From the NCBI RefSeq assembly GCF_030908215.1, contig NZ_JAVFJK010000002.1, positions 248,001 through 312,000 on the forward strand: a stretch of 64,000 nucleotides of DNA. Reading direction: 5' to 3'. Shown in pieces: positions 25,854-33,780 of the stretch. The notes below the pieces were generated by a model. It made no database searches. It saw only the letters and a program-made list of their open reading frames with translations, and had not been told where the DNA came from. The stretch comes from Sinomonas sp. ASV486 (GTDB lineage: Bacteria; Actinomycetota; Actinomycetes; Actinomycetales; Micrococcaceae). Position numbers and translations under genes: made by a program. Position 1 is the first letter of the stretch. Each line of letters begins with the position of its first letter.

Positions 25854-26827
25854 CCGTCACCCTACGCAAAGACGCCCCCAACAGGCGGGCGGACCGCCCG
25901 CCGACAGGTGGCAACATCCCCGCCACCCGCCGGCGCACCGTGAGCGAGCGGAACAGGCCGCTGTGGCTCCTCACCCCCGGCGCCGTTCTGATCGGCCTGA
26001 TCATCGTTGTCCCGCTAGTTATCGGCGTGTACATCGCGATGCTCCAGCTCGACCAGTACACGATCCGGAAGTGGATCAGCGCCCCGTTTGTCGGGCTGAA
26101 CAACTTCGTCGAGGCCTTTACAGGCACCGACCTGCTCCACGCACTCTGGAACAGCGTGAGCTTCGCCGTCATCTCGACGGTGATCACCGTCCCGATCGGG
26201 GTCTACGCGGCGCTTGCCACGCAGAACAGGTTCAGAGGCCGGGGCCTCGTCCGCTCCGTCTTCTTGATCCCCTACGTGCTGCCGTCCTTCGTCGTCGGGA
26301 CGTTCTGGCACACGATGCTCCAGCCTGACGGGATCGTGAACAAGATCCTGGGCGAGGTCGGCATACCGGCCGTCCACTGGCTCTACGGCCCTGCCAGCTA
26401 CTGGGTGCTCATCGCGGTGGAGGTGTGGGCGGCGTGGCCGTTCATCTACCTCATGGCCCTCGCAGGCCTGCAGTCGGTGGATGCCGAGGTCCACGAGGCC
26501 GCCGCCCTGGACGGGGCCCCGTGGTGGACGAAGCTGCGCTACGTCATCTTCCCCTACCTGAAGGGGCCCGTGGCGCTGGCCTGCCTGATCGCCACGCTCC
26601 ACCACCTGAACAACTTCTCGCTAGCGTTCCTGCTCTTCGGCGTCCCGGCCCCGACCGACGTGCAGATCCTGCCCACGCTCGTCTACAGCATGAGCTTCAC
26701 GAGCCTGCGGTTCGGGATGGGGGCGGCGATGGCGCTGCTGTCGCTGGCCTTGATCGCGCTGCCCCTGTTCATCTACCTCCGCGCCGTCCGGCTCGACACA
26801 GGAAACGACTCAGGAGGGAAGCGATGA
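25850..26827 (+). CDS. Sugar ABC transporter permease (MalF/UgpA type)
   Basis: 325 residues, inner-membrane permease with six predicted transmembrane segments, first at LWLLTPGAVLIGLIIVVPLVIGVYIAML. The EAA loop that contacts the ATPase is EVHEAAALDGAPWWTKLRYVIFPYLK. GTG 25850 overlaps the stop of the binding protein (GTGA); GTG 25940 is an alternative start. It works with the permease that follows. No ATPase gene is present, so a shared MsiK-type ATPase elsewhere is likely. Confidence 0.88.
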   Translation: MTVTLRKDAPNRRADRPPTGGNIPATRRRTVSERNRPLWLLTPGAVLIGLIIVVPLVIGVYIAMLQLDQYTIRKWISAPFVGLNNFVEAFTGTDLLHALWNSVSFAVISTVITVPIGVYAALATQNRFRGRGLVRSVFLIPYVLPSFVVGTFWHTMLQPDGIVNKILGEVGIPAVHWLYGPASYWVLIAVEVWAAWPFIYLMALAGLQSVDAEVHEAAALDGAPWWTKLRYVIFPYLKGPVALACLIATLHHLNNFSLAFLLFGVPAPTDVQILPTLVYSMSFTSLRFGMGAAMALLSLALIALPLFIYLRAVRLDTGNDSGGKR

Positions 26828-27759
26828 GCACCATCGAGAAGACCGCCGGCCCGGTGCCGAACGCCGTGCGGCCCAAGAAGGGCCTGGGGCAGCGAAAGGA
26901 CGTGTCATCGGAGGTCAACCGGCTGCTCCCGGGGCCGCTGCTCGCAGTGGGCCTCGTGGTCCTCTGCGCCGTCATCGCCGTCCCGCTGCTGTACATCGTG
27001 TTCGCCTCGATGAACTCGGACATCGAAGTCGCCCGCGGGGCCTTTTTCCCGACGCAGTTCACGCTGGGCAACTACACACAGATCTGGAGCACCCTTCCGT
27101 TGGGGCGGGGACTCGCGAACAGCGTCATGATCGCCGGCCTCGTCGCCGTCGTCTCCTCGGTCATCGCGATCGTCACCGCCTACGTCCTCGTGCGCTTCGA
27201 GTTCCGCGGACGCCTGAGCATCCTGCGTGGCCTCATCGGCCTGCAGAGCGTTCCGGGCACGCTCCTGCTCCTCCCGGTCTTCGTCGTCTTCGCCTCGGCA
27301 GGGAACTATCTGGGCATCACGGTGATCGGCACCTGGTGGGGGCTGTTCCTGGCCTACCTGACCTTCGCGCTGCCCTTCTCGACCTGGGTCATGGTCACGT
27401 ACCTGCGCGGGCTTCCGAAGGAGCTCGAGGAGGCCGCGCGCATCGACGGCGCCACACCCGTAGGGGTCCTGTTCCGGATCATCTTCCCGCTCAGCTGGCC
27501 CGGGCTGGTCGTCTCCGGCGTCTTCTCCTTCCTCCTGGGCTGGAACGACGTCATGTTCGCCTCGGTCCTGACCAGGCCCAGCAGCCAGACCGTGGCCGTG
27601 GTGCTGCAGATCTTCGGCGCCTCCTCCGAGGGCGGCGCGGTGCCGCTCTACGGGCAGATGATGGCGGCTTCCCTGATCTGCGCGGCGCCCGTGGTCATCC
27701 TCTACCTCATCTTCCAGCGATTCCTCGTCGGCGGCCTGACTGCCGGCAGCGTCAAGTAA
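26824..27759 (+). CDS. Sugar ABC transporter permease (MalG/UgpE type)
   Basis: 311 residues, second permease, six transmembrane segments. The EAA loop is ELEEAARIDGATPVGVLFRIIFPLSWPG. The ATG overlaps the previous stop by four bases, so the two permeases are translated together. The sugar cannot be read from the sequence; the downstream oxidoreductase and isomerase remnant suggest a modified sugar such as an inositol or uncommon hexose. Confidence 0.88.
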   Translation: MSTIEKTAGPVPNAVRPKKGLGQRKDVSSEVNRLLPGPLLAVGLVVLCAVIAVPLLYIVFASMNSDIEVARGAFFPTQFTLGNYTQIWSTLPLGRGLANSVMIAGLVAVVSSVIAIVTAYVLVRFEFRGRLSILRGLIGLQSVPGTLLLLPVFVVFASAGNYLGITVIGTWWGLFLAYLTFALPFSTWVMVTYLRGLPKELEEAARIDGATPVGVLFRIIFPLSWPGLVVSGVFSFLLGWNDVMFASVLTRPSSQTVAVVLQIFGASSEGGAVPLYGQMMAASLICAAPVVILYLIFQRFLVGGLTAGSVK

Positions 27760-27801
27760 GACCCAAACCCGCACCAGTCGGTGTGACACGGAAGGAAACA
27801 C

Positions 27802-27999
27802 GTGAGCGTCACACAACCAGAATGGACCCTGTCCGGATTCGGCGACGAGATCAGCCCCGACCCACTGGTGCAGTCAACCGTGCTCCAGGCCTTGGGTGCC
27901 AGCCACATCGAGGTCCGCAGCGCTTGGGGTACCAACATCGTCGAGATGGCCGAAGACGATCTTGCCCGTCTCGCCGAGGACGCCGGGGTGGCGCTGTGA
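27802..27999 (+). pseudogene. 5' remnant of a sugar phosphate isomerase/epimerase
   Basis: 65 residues that match only the first strand-helix part of a xylose-isomerase-like TIM barrel (WTLSGFGDEISPDPLVQSTVLQALGASHIEVRSAWGTNIV). The usual ~200 further residues, including metal ligands, are missing. The frame stops at 27997-27999 directly on the start of the next gene. The 5' end is intact, with GAAGGA before GTG 27802. It looks like a deletion that removed the rest of the gene up to the next start codon. Confidence 0.75.
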
Positions 28000-29174
28000 T
28001 GGGCGGCCCCGGGACAACAGACGCCCCCCTGCGCGCCGCAGTCGTCGGCTGCGGGGTCATCGGCCGTCAGCATGCCCAGGTCATCGCCGCCACCGAGGGA
28101 GTGGAACTCGTCTGCCTCGCCGACGTCGACCCCGTAGCGGCCGCCGCCCTCGCGGACGCCGTCGCGGCCGAACCCGGGCAGACGCGCCCTGCCGTCTTTG
28201 CCTCACTGACCGAAGCACTCGACCAGCATGCGGCGAAGCTCGACCTCGTCTCGGTGTGCACACCCTCGGGCACGCATGCCGACCTCGCGGTGGAGGCGCT
28301 CGATGCAGGCAAGCACGTGGTCGTCGAGAAGCCCCTCGACGTGGACCTCCCCAGCGCCCGGCGAGTCGCTGCGGCGGCCAAGGCTGCCCAAGCGCGCGGA
28401 CAGGTCATCTCCGTGATCAGCCAGCACCGCTTCGACGCCGCCAGCGCCGCGGTCGCCCGTGCGATCCGCGCAGGGCGCCTCGGGCGCATCACTTCGGCCG
28501 TGGCGTCGGTCGCATGGTGGCGGTCCCAGGCCTACTACGACTCCGGAGCCTGGCGGGGCACCTGGGAGCTGGACGGTGGGGGCGCCGTGATGAACCAGGG
28601 CGTGCACACCGTTGATCTGCTCCTGTGGTTCCTGGGCCGCCCCGCTGAGATCCACGCCCACACCGGCCTACTCGCCCACGAGCGCGTCGAAGTCGAGGAC
28701 ACCGCCGTCGCGACCGTCCGGTTCGAGTCAGGCGCCCTGGCGGCCGTCCACTTCACGACCGCCGCGTACCCCGGCCTGACTGCCCGCCTCCAGATCCACG
28801 GTGACCGAGGCTCGGCGGTGATCGACAACGATCGGCTCGTCTACTTCCACGCGGCCGACTCCGCAGAGGGCGACGGCGGGTCCTCCTATGGGATGGCCGG
28901 GGCAGGGAACCAGGCGCACCTCGAGGTGGGGGAGCTCGAGTCCTCGGCCAATGCCCGGGGAGCCGACGACCTGCAGACCGCACACCAGAAGCAGTACGCA
29001 GACGTCGTCCGGGCGATCCGCACCAGCACCGCCCCGCTCGTCGGCATCGAGGAGGCGACCGCCGCCCTGGGTGCCGTCCGCGCGGTCTACGTCTCCGCCG
29101 CCCTCGGGAAGGCTGTGTCCTTGGCTGGCGTGCTCGACGGACGCTACGACGAAACCGCAGTCCACACCCCCTGA
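27999..29174 (+). CDS. Gfo/Idh/MocA-family sugar oxidoreductase
   Basis: 391 residues. Rossmann start LRAAVVGCGVIGRQHAQVIA, then VCTPSGTHADLAVEALDAGKHVVVEKPLDVD with the conserved EKP lysine, and GGGAVMNQGVHTVDLLLWFLG in the substrate domain. It oxidises or reduces a sugar or inositol with NAD(P); the substrate is unknown. ATG 27999 shares its first base with the stop of the isomerase remnant (TGATG); an in-frame GTG directly before it is also possible. Last gene of the sugar operon; a hairpin follows. Confidence 0.87.
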   Translation: MGGPGTTDAPLRAAVVGCGVIGRQHAQVIAATEGVELVCLADVDPVAAAALADAVAAEPGQTRPAVFASLTEALDQHAAKLDLVSVCTPSGTHADLAVEALDAGKHVVVEKPLDVDLPSARRVAAAAKAAQARGQVISVISQHRFDAASAAVARAIRAGRLGRITSAVASVAWWRSQAYYDSGAWRGTWELDGGGAVMNQGVHTVDLLLWFLGRPAEIHAHTGLLAHERVEVEDTAVATVRFESGALAAVHFTTAAYPGLTARLQIHGDRGSAVIDNDRLVYFHAADSAEGDGGSSYGMAGAGNQAHLEVGELESSANARGADDLQTAHQKQYADVVRAIRTSTAPLVGIEEATAALGAVRAVYVSAALGKAVSLAGVLDGRYDETAVHTP

Positions 29175-29196
29175 GGCAACGCCGAGGGACAGCACA

Positions 29197-29228
29197 CCTG
29201 GGAGGGCATCGGCTGGTGCCCTCCCAGG
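29197..29228 (+). terminator. Hairpin terminator of the sugar operon
   Basis: A perfect 12-bp stem (CCTGGGAGGGCA) with an 8-base loop, 22 bases after the oxidoreductase stop. No T tract. Confidence 0.75.
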
Positions 29229-29310
29229 GACGTCCCCGCTGAGGGGTTCCCGCCCGGCGCGCACCCGGGGTACTTTTCTTCGGTCGCCTAGAAGAAGGAC
29301 ACCGACACCC

Positions 29311-29721
29311 ATGACCACCACCGTCCAGATGAGGCTCGAACTCATCCACCTCCCCGTCAGCGACGTGGACCGCGCCCGCGACTTCTACGTCGAGAAGTGC
29401 GGCTGGGAGCTGATCACGGACCACGTCCAGATGGGCGACATGCGCATCGTGCAGGTCTGCCCGCCCGGCTCCGGCTGCGCGATCCTCATGGGCCGCAACA
29501 TCCCCGAGATCAGCGACATGCCCGTCGGTGTCCAGAAGGGTCTGCACCTCGTCGTCGCCAACATGGAGGAGGCCACCAAGGATCTGGCGAGCCGCGGCGT
29601 CGAGCTCGGCGAGGTGCAGGACCTCGGCGGGGTCCTCTACTGCCGCTTCGAGGACCCGGACGGCAACTCCTGGCTCCTCCAGCAGTGGGCCGAGGGCGGC
29701 TTCCCGCACGAGGCGAGCTGA
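29311..29721 (+). CDS. VOC-family (glyoxalase-fold) protein
   Basis: 136 residues. One vicinal-oxygen-chelate domain: LELIHLPVSDVDRARDFYVEKCGWEL at the start and CRFEDPDGNSWLLQQW at the end, with a metal-type His in the first strand and Glu in the last. The substrate is unknown. AAGGA lies ten bases before ATG 29311; ATG 29329 is also possible. A second VOC gene follows after two bases. Confidence 0.8.
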   Translation: MTTTVQMRLELIHLPVSDVDRARDFYVEKCGWELITDHVQMGDMRIVQVCPPGSGCAILMGRNIPEISDMPVGVQKGLHLVVANMEEATKDLASRGVELGEVQDLGGVLYCRFEDPDGNSWLLQQWAEGGFPHEAS

Positions 29722-29723
29722 CC

Positions 29724-30164
29724 GTGGCCGCCCTCAAGCGCTTCGACCACATCGGCATCACCGTCTCCGACCTCGACGAGGCCACCGCGTTCTTCGTGGG
29801 GCTCGGGCTCGAGGTCGAGGGTCGTACGCCCGTCGAGGGCGAGTTCATCGACACTGTCACAGGCATCCCCGGCTCCCGGACCGAAATCGTGATGCTCCGC
29901 CCGCCCGACGACGGCACGCGCCTCGAGCTCTCGAGCTTCACCCACCCGGACCATCACCCGGGAAACCCGGCGGCCATGGCCAACGAGCTGGGCCTGCGCA
30001 GCGTTGCGTTCGAGGTCGACTCCGTGCGCGCCGTCGTCGAGCGCCTCGCCGCGGACGGGTATGGGCTCATCGGCGGGATCGGCGAGTACGAGGGCGTGTG
30101 GCGCATGGCCTACGTTCGCGGGCCCGACGGGATCACTGTGGCCCTCGCCGAGCGAATCGGCTGA
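29724..30164 (+). CDS. VOC-family (glyoxalase-fold) protein
   Basis: 146 residues, VOC domain with FDHIGITVSDLDEATAFFVGLGLEVEGR, IVMLRPPDDGTRLELSSF, LGLRSVAFEVDSVRAVVERL and the end strand VRGPDGITVALAE. Similar to methylmalonyl-CoA epimerase/glyoxalase-like proteins, but not assignable to a reaction. GTG 29724 was chosen since the domain starts at once and the gene almost abuts its VOC neighbour, forming a two-gene unit. Confidence 0.8.
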   Translation: MAALKRFDHIGITVSDLDEATAFFVGLGLEVEGRTPVEGEFIDTVTGIPGSRTEIVMLRPPDDGTRLELSSFTHPDHHPGNPAAMANELGLRSVAFEVDSVRAVVERLAADGYGLIGGIGEYEGVWRMAYVRGPDGITVALAERIG

Positions 30165-30303
30165 GGGGCGAGGCTGGCCTCGCGCCGACCGTCTCAGCCC
30201 AGCAGGACGGGTGGCGCCCACTTCGGCCACTCTGGCTCCCGCTGCAACACCGTCCTCATATACGGCGACGAGCCGGTACGGGCTCGCGGCTCATGTGGCG
30301 GGT

Positions 30304-30942
30304 TCACTGCATCGCGGGCAGCCCGGTCCGAGGGAGCGGGGATTCAGGGCGGTCCGGCCGATGGAGGTCGATGAGCACGCGGGCGAGGTTGCGCGCACGC
30401 GCCGCGGCCCTCAGATCCCCTTCGATCGAGGCGACCATCGCGCCCTTGGTGAGGATGTGGAATGACCAGGCGAAGCCTTCGGGATCGTCGAGTCCCGCTG
30501 CCTCGGCGAGGGCCGCGAGCCTCTCGCGGATCGAGGCGAGGTGCGCCATGGCTGCGCGCCCGAGCGGGTGGTCCGGGCCGAACTCGATCATCACGTGGAG
30601 GAAGGTATTCACCTCTGCGGCGCCGCGCCGGAACCACTCGTCGAGCACGGTGAAGGCGGCCAGGAGGGCGTCGTCCGGCGAGTGGCTGTGCTCGATCGCA
30701 TCTTCGATCGCCTCATGGCGCGTGATGTACCAGCGGTCCATGTAGGCGAGGACGAGCGCTTCCTTCGAGGGGAAATGCCGGTAGAACGTGGCCTTGGCGA
30801 CACCTGACCGCGCGATGATCTCATCGATCCCCACGTCGCGCACGCCCCGTCTCGCGAAGAGCTCATACGAGGTCTTCAGGATCCGTTCCCGCGCTGAAGG
30901 GCGCGTCCCCCCCGGCGCCCAGTCGTCCATTCGGCCGTTCAT
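30304..30942 (-). CDS. TetR-family transcriptional regulator
   Basis: 212 residues. TetR HTH at residues 18-60 (ARERILKTSYELFARRGVRDVGIDEIIARSGVAKATFYRHFPSKEALVLAYM) and an all-helical ligand domain. It is divergent from the sigma-factor gene, and two identical-core dyads lie between them, so it probably represses itself and the sigma gene. ATG 30942 is used; ATG 30930 is an alternative. It is convergent with the VOC genes. Confidence 0.88.
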   Translation of the reverse strand: MNGRMDDWAPGGTRPSARERILKTSYELFARRGVRDVGIDEIIARSGVAKATFYRHFPSKEALVLAYMDRWYITRHEAIEDAIEHSHSPDDALLAAFTVLDEWFRRGAAEVNTFLHVMIEFGPDHPLGRAAMAHLASIRERLAALAEAAGLDDPEGFAWSFHILTKGAMVASIEGDLRAAARARNLARVLIDLHRPDRPESPLPRTGLPAMQ

Positions 30943-30960
30943 CCGTCAAGCATAGCACTC

Positions 30961-31020
30961 TAGACAGACAGGTCTGTCTACTTGTATAACCTTAAAGGCG
31001 GGACAGACAGGTCTGTCTCG
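30961..31020. promoter_or_regulatory. Twin TetR-type operators
   Basis: TAGACAGACAGGTCTGTCTA (30961-30980) has 9-bp arms around a central AG. A second copy with the same core GACAGAC-AG-GTCTGTC is at 31001-31020, centre to centre about 40 bases. Between them lies an AT-rich TATAAC. Placement between divergent TetR and sigma genes makes control of both likely. Confidence 0.75.
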
Positions 31021-31114
31021 TTACCGCAGAGTAAAGCAATCACGAGGGGCAGCTTCGCCCCAACGAAGGCCACGACACCGGCGCCGCGTCAGCGGCCACA
31101 CAAAGGAGGTCGCT

Positions 31115-31861
31115 GTGAGTGAGTCAAAGGTAGATCTGAAGGTTCTTGACGGAGGACGGGAAGCCGCCCACACGAAGAGGAGACGTGCAGACGAGGCGGG
31201 CGAGCTTGTGCTCGAGTACTTGGGGCTGGCGGACGCCCTGGCCAACCGCCATCGCGTTCCGGGGCACGACTTCGACGACATCCGTCAGGTCGCGAGGCTC
31301 GGCCTCGTCAAGGCGGCCCGCCAGTACCGGGAGGGCAGCGGCCATGGATTCGCGCAGTACGCCGCGCCCACCATCGCGGGAACGATCAAGCACTACCTGA
31401 GGGACCAGTCGTGGGTGGTGCGCCCACCCCGCTCGGTACAGGAACTGCGCCTCGGGGTGAGGGCCGCGGGCGGACGCCTCGCGCAGGACCTGGGGCGGGA
31501 GCCGAATGTCGAGGAGCTCTGCGAGGCGACGGGCGCCTCCGCCGAGAAGGTGGCCGAGGCCCGCAGCGTGGGAGCCGCCATGTCCGCCGTCGCCATCGAC
31601 CCGCTGGACACGCCCGACGACGAGGGCCGCACCTTCGTCCTCTCTAACATCGAGGAGGGGTTCGAGCGCGTTGAGCAGCACGAGCTCGTGTCCACGGCCC
31701 TTGAGGGGCTGAGCGCCTACGAGCGCCGGCTTGTGAAGCTGCGGTTCGTCGACGAGCTGAGCCAGAGCGAGATCGCCGCGGAGCTGGGCGTGAGCCAGAT
31801 GCAGGTCTCACGGCTCCTGCGGCGCCTTCTCGACCGCATGCGGCGGCGCCTCGCCGCCTAG
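31115..31861 (+). CDS. RNA polymerase sigma factor, SigB/SigF type
   Basis: 248 residues. Region 2 is at HRVPGHDFDDIRQVARLGLVKAARQYREGSGHGFAQYAAPTIAGTIKHYLRDQSW, region 3 follows with RPPRSVQELRL, and region 4 is at LSAYERRLVKLRFVDELSQSEIAAELGVSQMQVSRLLRRLL. This is the stress/sporulation-type group 3 layout. GTG 31115 has a textbook AAAGGAGGT four bases upstream. No anti-sigma or anti-anti-sigma gene is adjacent, which is unusual; control may instead come from the divergent TetR through the two operators upstream. Confidence 0.9.
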   Translation: MSESKVDLKVLDGGREAAHTKRRRADEAGELVLEYLGLADALANRHRVPGHDFDDIRQVARLGLVKAARQYREGSGHGFAQYAAPTIAGTIKHYLRDQSWVVRPPRSVQELRLGVRAAGGRLAQDLGREPNVEELCEATGASAEKVAEARSVGAAMSAVAIDPLDTPDDEGRTFVLSNIEEGFERVEQHELVSTALEGLSAYERRLVKLRFVDELSQSEIAAELGVSQMQVSRLLRRLLDRMRRRLAA

Positions 31862-32140
31862 TCCGAGTCCTAGCGCTCCGTCCCGAAAGGCTGGTCCCTA
31901 GTGAGCAGGGCAGCCGATACCGGGGGCGGAGGAGGACGGACCCGCAGACATCGGGCGACTCCTCGGCCACGCACCCGAGGCGACCAATCGCCGTCGTGCG
32001 CGGCTTGACGCCTGAACCGGGTGCGCGGGACCTTCTCCCCTAGCGCGGCGGGGGCGTAGCGTCGACCCCAGCAATCGGGGGGATGGCACCGGAAACTGAG
32101 TTTTCTGGTTAGGCCCCGGGCAACGGGGGAAGAGCTCAGC

Positions 32141-32845
32141 ATGACGCACAACGACTCGGTGGGTCTGGATCGGTCTATACACGTCTTCGTTCTGGACCCC
32201 CATGAGGTGGCCCGCTACGGGATGAGGAGCCTGCTCGAGCGGGCCGGGATGACCGTGGTCGGAGAGTCGGGCTCGGCGCGCGAGGCCGAGGTGCTCATCC
32301 CCCACCTTGCCCCGGACGTCGCGGTGCTCGGCGAGAAGCTCACAGACGGGAACGGCATCGAGGTCTGCCGGGCCGTGCGGTCGGCAGACCCGCGGATCCA
32401 GTGCATCATCCTCAACCACGCCCACGACGAGCAGGCGCTCTTCGAGGCCGTGATGGCCGGAGCCGCGGGGTACTTCGCCAAGGACATCTCCGTTGACCGG
32501 CTCATCGACGTGGTGCGCCGCGCCGCTGCCGGCGAGGCCATCTTCGACCCCGACGCCGAAGCCCGGACCAGATCGCGCTTCACTTCACAGCACTCGGACG
32601 ATCCACTCATGGACACCCTCACGCCGCAGGAGCGCCGGGTCCTGGAGCTGGTGGGGACGGGGCTGACCAACCGGCAGATCGCCCTTGAGCTCGGTCTGGC
32701 CGAGAAGACCGCGAAGAACTATGTCTCGTCCATCCTGACCAAGCTCGGCATGAAGCACCGTACTCAGGCAGCGCTACACGTCATCGGCCAGAACCCCAGC
32801 CCCCGGCCCCGCCCCCCTAACGGATCGCAGCCTGCCGGACAATGA
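32141..32845 (+). CDS. Orphan NarL/LuxR-type response regulator with degenerate receiver
   Basis: 234 residues. Receiver domain 14-125 resembles DevR/DosR, and a LuxR HTH is at 160-220 (LTPQERRVLELVGTGLTNRQIALELGLAEKTAKNYVSSILTKLGM). Key receiver residues are changed: the phospho-acceptor Asp expected in VAVLD is Gly64 (VAVLGEK), one of the paired acidic residues is Pro20 (LDPHE), and the conserved Thr/Ser is Asn92; Lys114 is kept. It probably cannot be phosphorylated normally. No histidine kinase is adjacent. ATG 32141 follows a purine-rich GGGGGAAGAG. Its end overlaps the convergent regulator by 29 bases. Confidence 0.85.
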   Translation: MTHNDSVGLDRSIHVFVLDPHEVARYGMRSLLERAGMTVVGESGSAREAEVLIPHLAPDVAVLGEKLTDGNGIEVCRAVRSADPRIQCIILNHAHDEQALFEAVMAGAAGYFAKDISVDRLIDVVRRAAAGEAIFDPDAEARTRSRFTSQHSDDPLMDTLTPQERRVLELVGTGLTNRQIALELGLAEKTAKNYVSSILTKLGMKHRTQAALHVIGQNPSPRPRPPNGSQPAGQ

Positions 32846-33704
32846 GTTCCGCCATGCGCGCACCCGTGTCCGATCCAGGCGCCGGGAGGTATGCGACGAC
32901 GTGCAGGGTCGGCGCGTCCGAGGGGACGAGCTGGTGCTGCTCGAAGTCGAGCCGCCCCGCGACGGGGTGCAGGAAGGTCCGGGCCCGCGAGGCGAAGCGC
33001 CGGACCTCGTGATCGTCCCAGGCCCGCGCGAAGTCCGCGGAATCCTGGCGGAGTCGTGTGATGAGCTCGACGTGCGCGTCGCGGTCCGCGTGCGAGCCGG
33101 CCTCGGCGCGGTAGTCGGCCAGGAAGCTGCGGACCGTGATCTCCCAATCGGGCAGCATGCCCCGCACGTAAGGGTCCGTGAACGTGAGGCGCAGCAGGTT
33201 GCGGTCCTTCGCCGGCACGGTGGCGATGCCCGGGAACAGGGCCTCGTACCCGCGGTTCCACGCGCCGATGTCCCACGTCGAGGTCACAGCGAACGCCGGG
33301 GCCGGGTCCAGGGCGTCCAGCAGGTGCTGGACGTGGTCCGGGACGGGCTCGGGGACCGCCGCGAAGGCCCGGGGCGCGGGAGCGAAGCCGCTCAGGCCCA
33401 GGATGTAGTCGTGCTCGGGCACGGTGAGGCGCAGATTCACGGCGACGGCGTCGAGCACCTGCCGGGACGGGTTGATGTCACGACCCTGCTCGAGCCACGT
33501 GTACCAGGTCACCGAGACGCCGGAAAGGAACGCGATCTCCTCGCGACGCAGTCCCTCGGTGCGTCCGCGGCCCACGGGAGGGAGGCCGTAGTCCGCGCGG
33601 ACGGCCCGCTCGCGCTTTTTGCGCAGGAAGGCGCCGAGTTCCCTGCGCGGGGCCTCGATCGGGCCCCTGTCCTCGTGCCGGTCCGCACCCCGTCCGTCAG
33701 CCAC
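32817..33704 (-). CDS. XRE-family regulator with MmyB-like ligand domain
   Basis: 295 residues. HTH at residues 22-75 (ELGAFLRKKRERA...GLRREEIAFLSGVSVTWYTWLEQGRDINPS), then an MmyB-like PAS-type domain (FAVTSTWDIGAWNRGYEALFPG...VRRFASRARTFLHPVAGRLDFEQHQL). Such regulators often control an adjacent oxidoreductase, but here the neighbours are the response regulator and ilvD. GTG 33704 has GGAG one base upstream, so the exact start is unsure. Confidence 0.85.
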   Translation of the reverse strand: MADGRGADRHEDRGPIEAPRRELGAFLRKKRERAVRADYGLPPVGRGRTEGLRREEIAFLSGVSVTWYTWLEQGRDINPSRQVLDAVAVNLRLTVPEHDYILGLSGFAPAPRAFAAVPEPVPDHVQHLLDALDPAPAFAVTSTWDIGAWNRGYEALFPGIATVPAKDRNLLRLTFTDPYVRGMLPDWEITVRSFLADYRAEAGSHADRDAHVELITRLRQDSADFARAWDDHEVRRFASRARTFLHPVAGRLDFEQHQLVPSDAPTLHVVAYLPAPGSDTGARMAELIVRQAAIR

Positions 33705-33780
33705 ACTCCAACGCTAGCACTCTCACTACTAGTATTGACGGAGACTGGCGGACACCGCGCGCGCGTGAAATTCTCGTTCA

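Noticed and set aside
30165-30303. Possible small gene between the VOC and TetR genes
   Set aside because: No frame with start signal or consistent codon use; the gap is short and between convergent genes.
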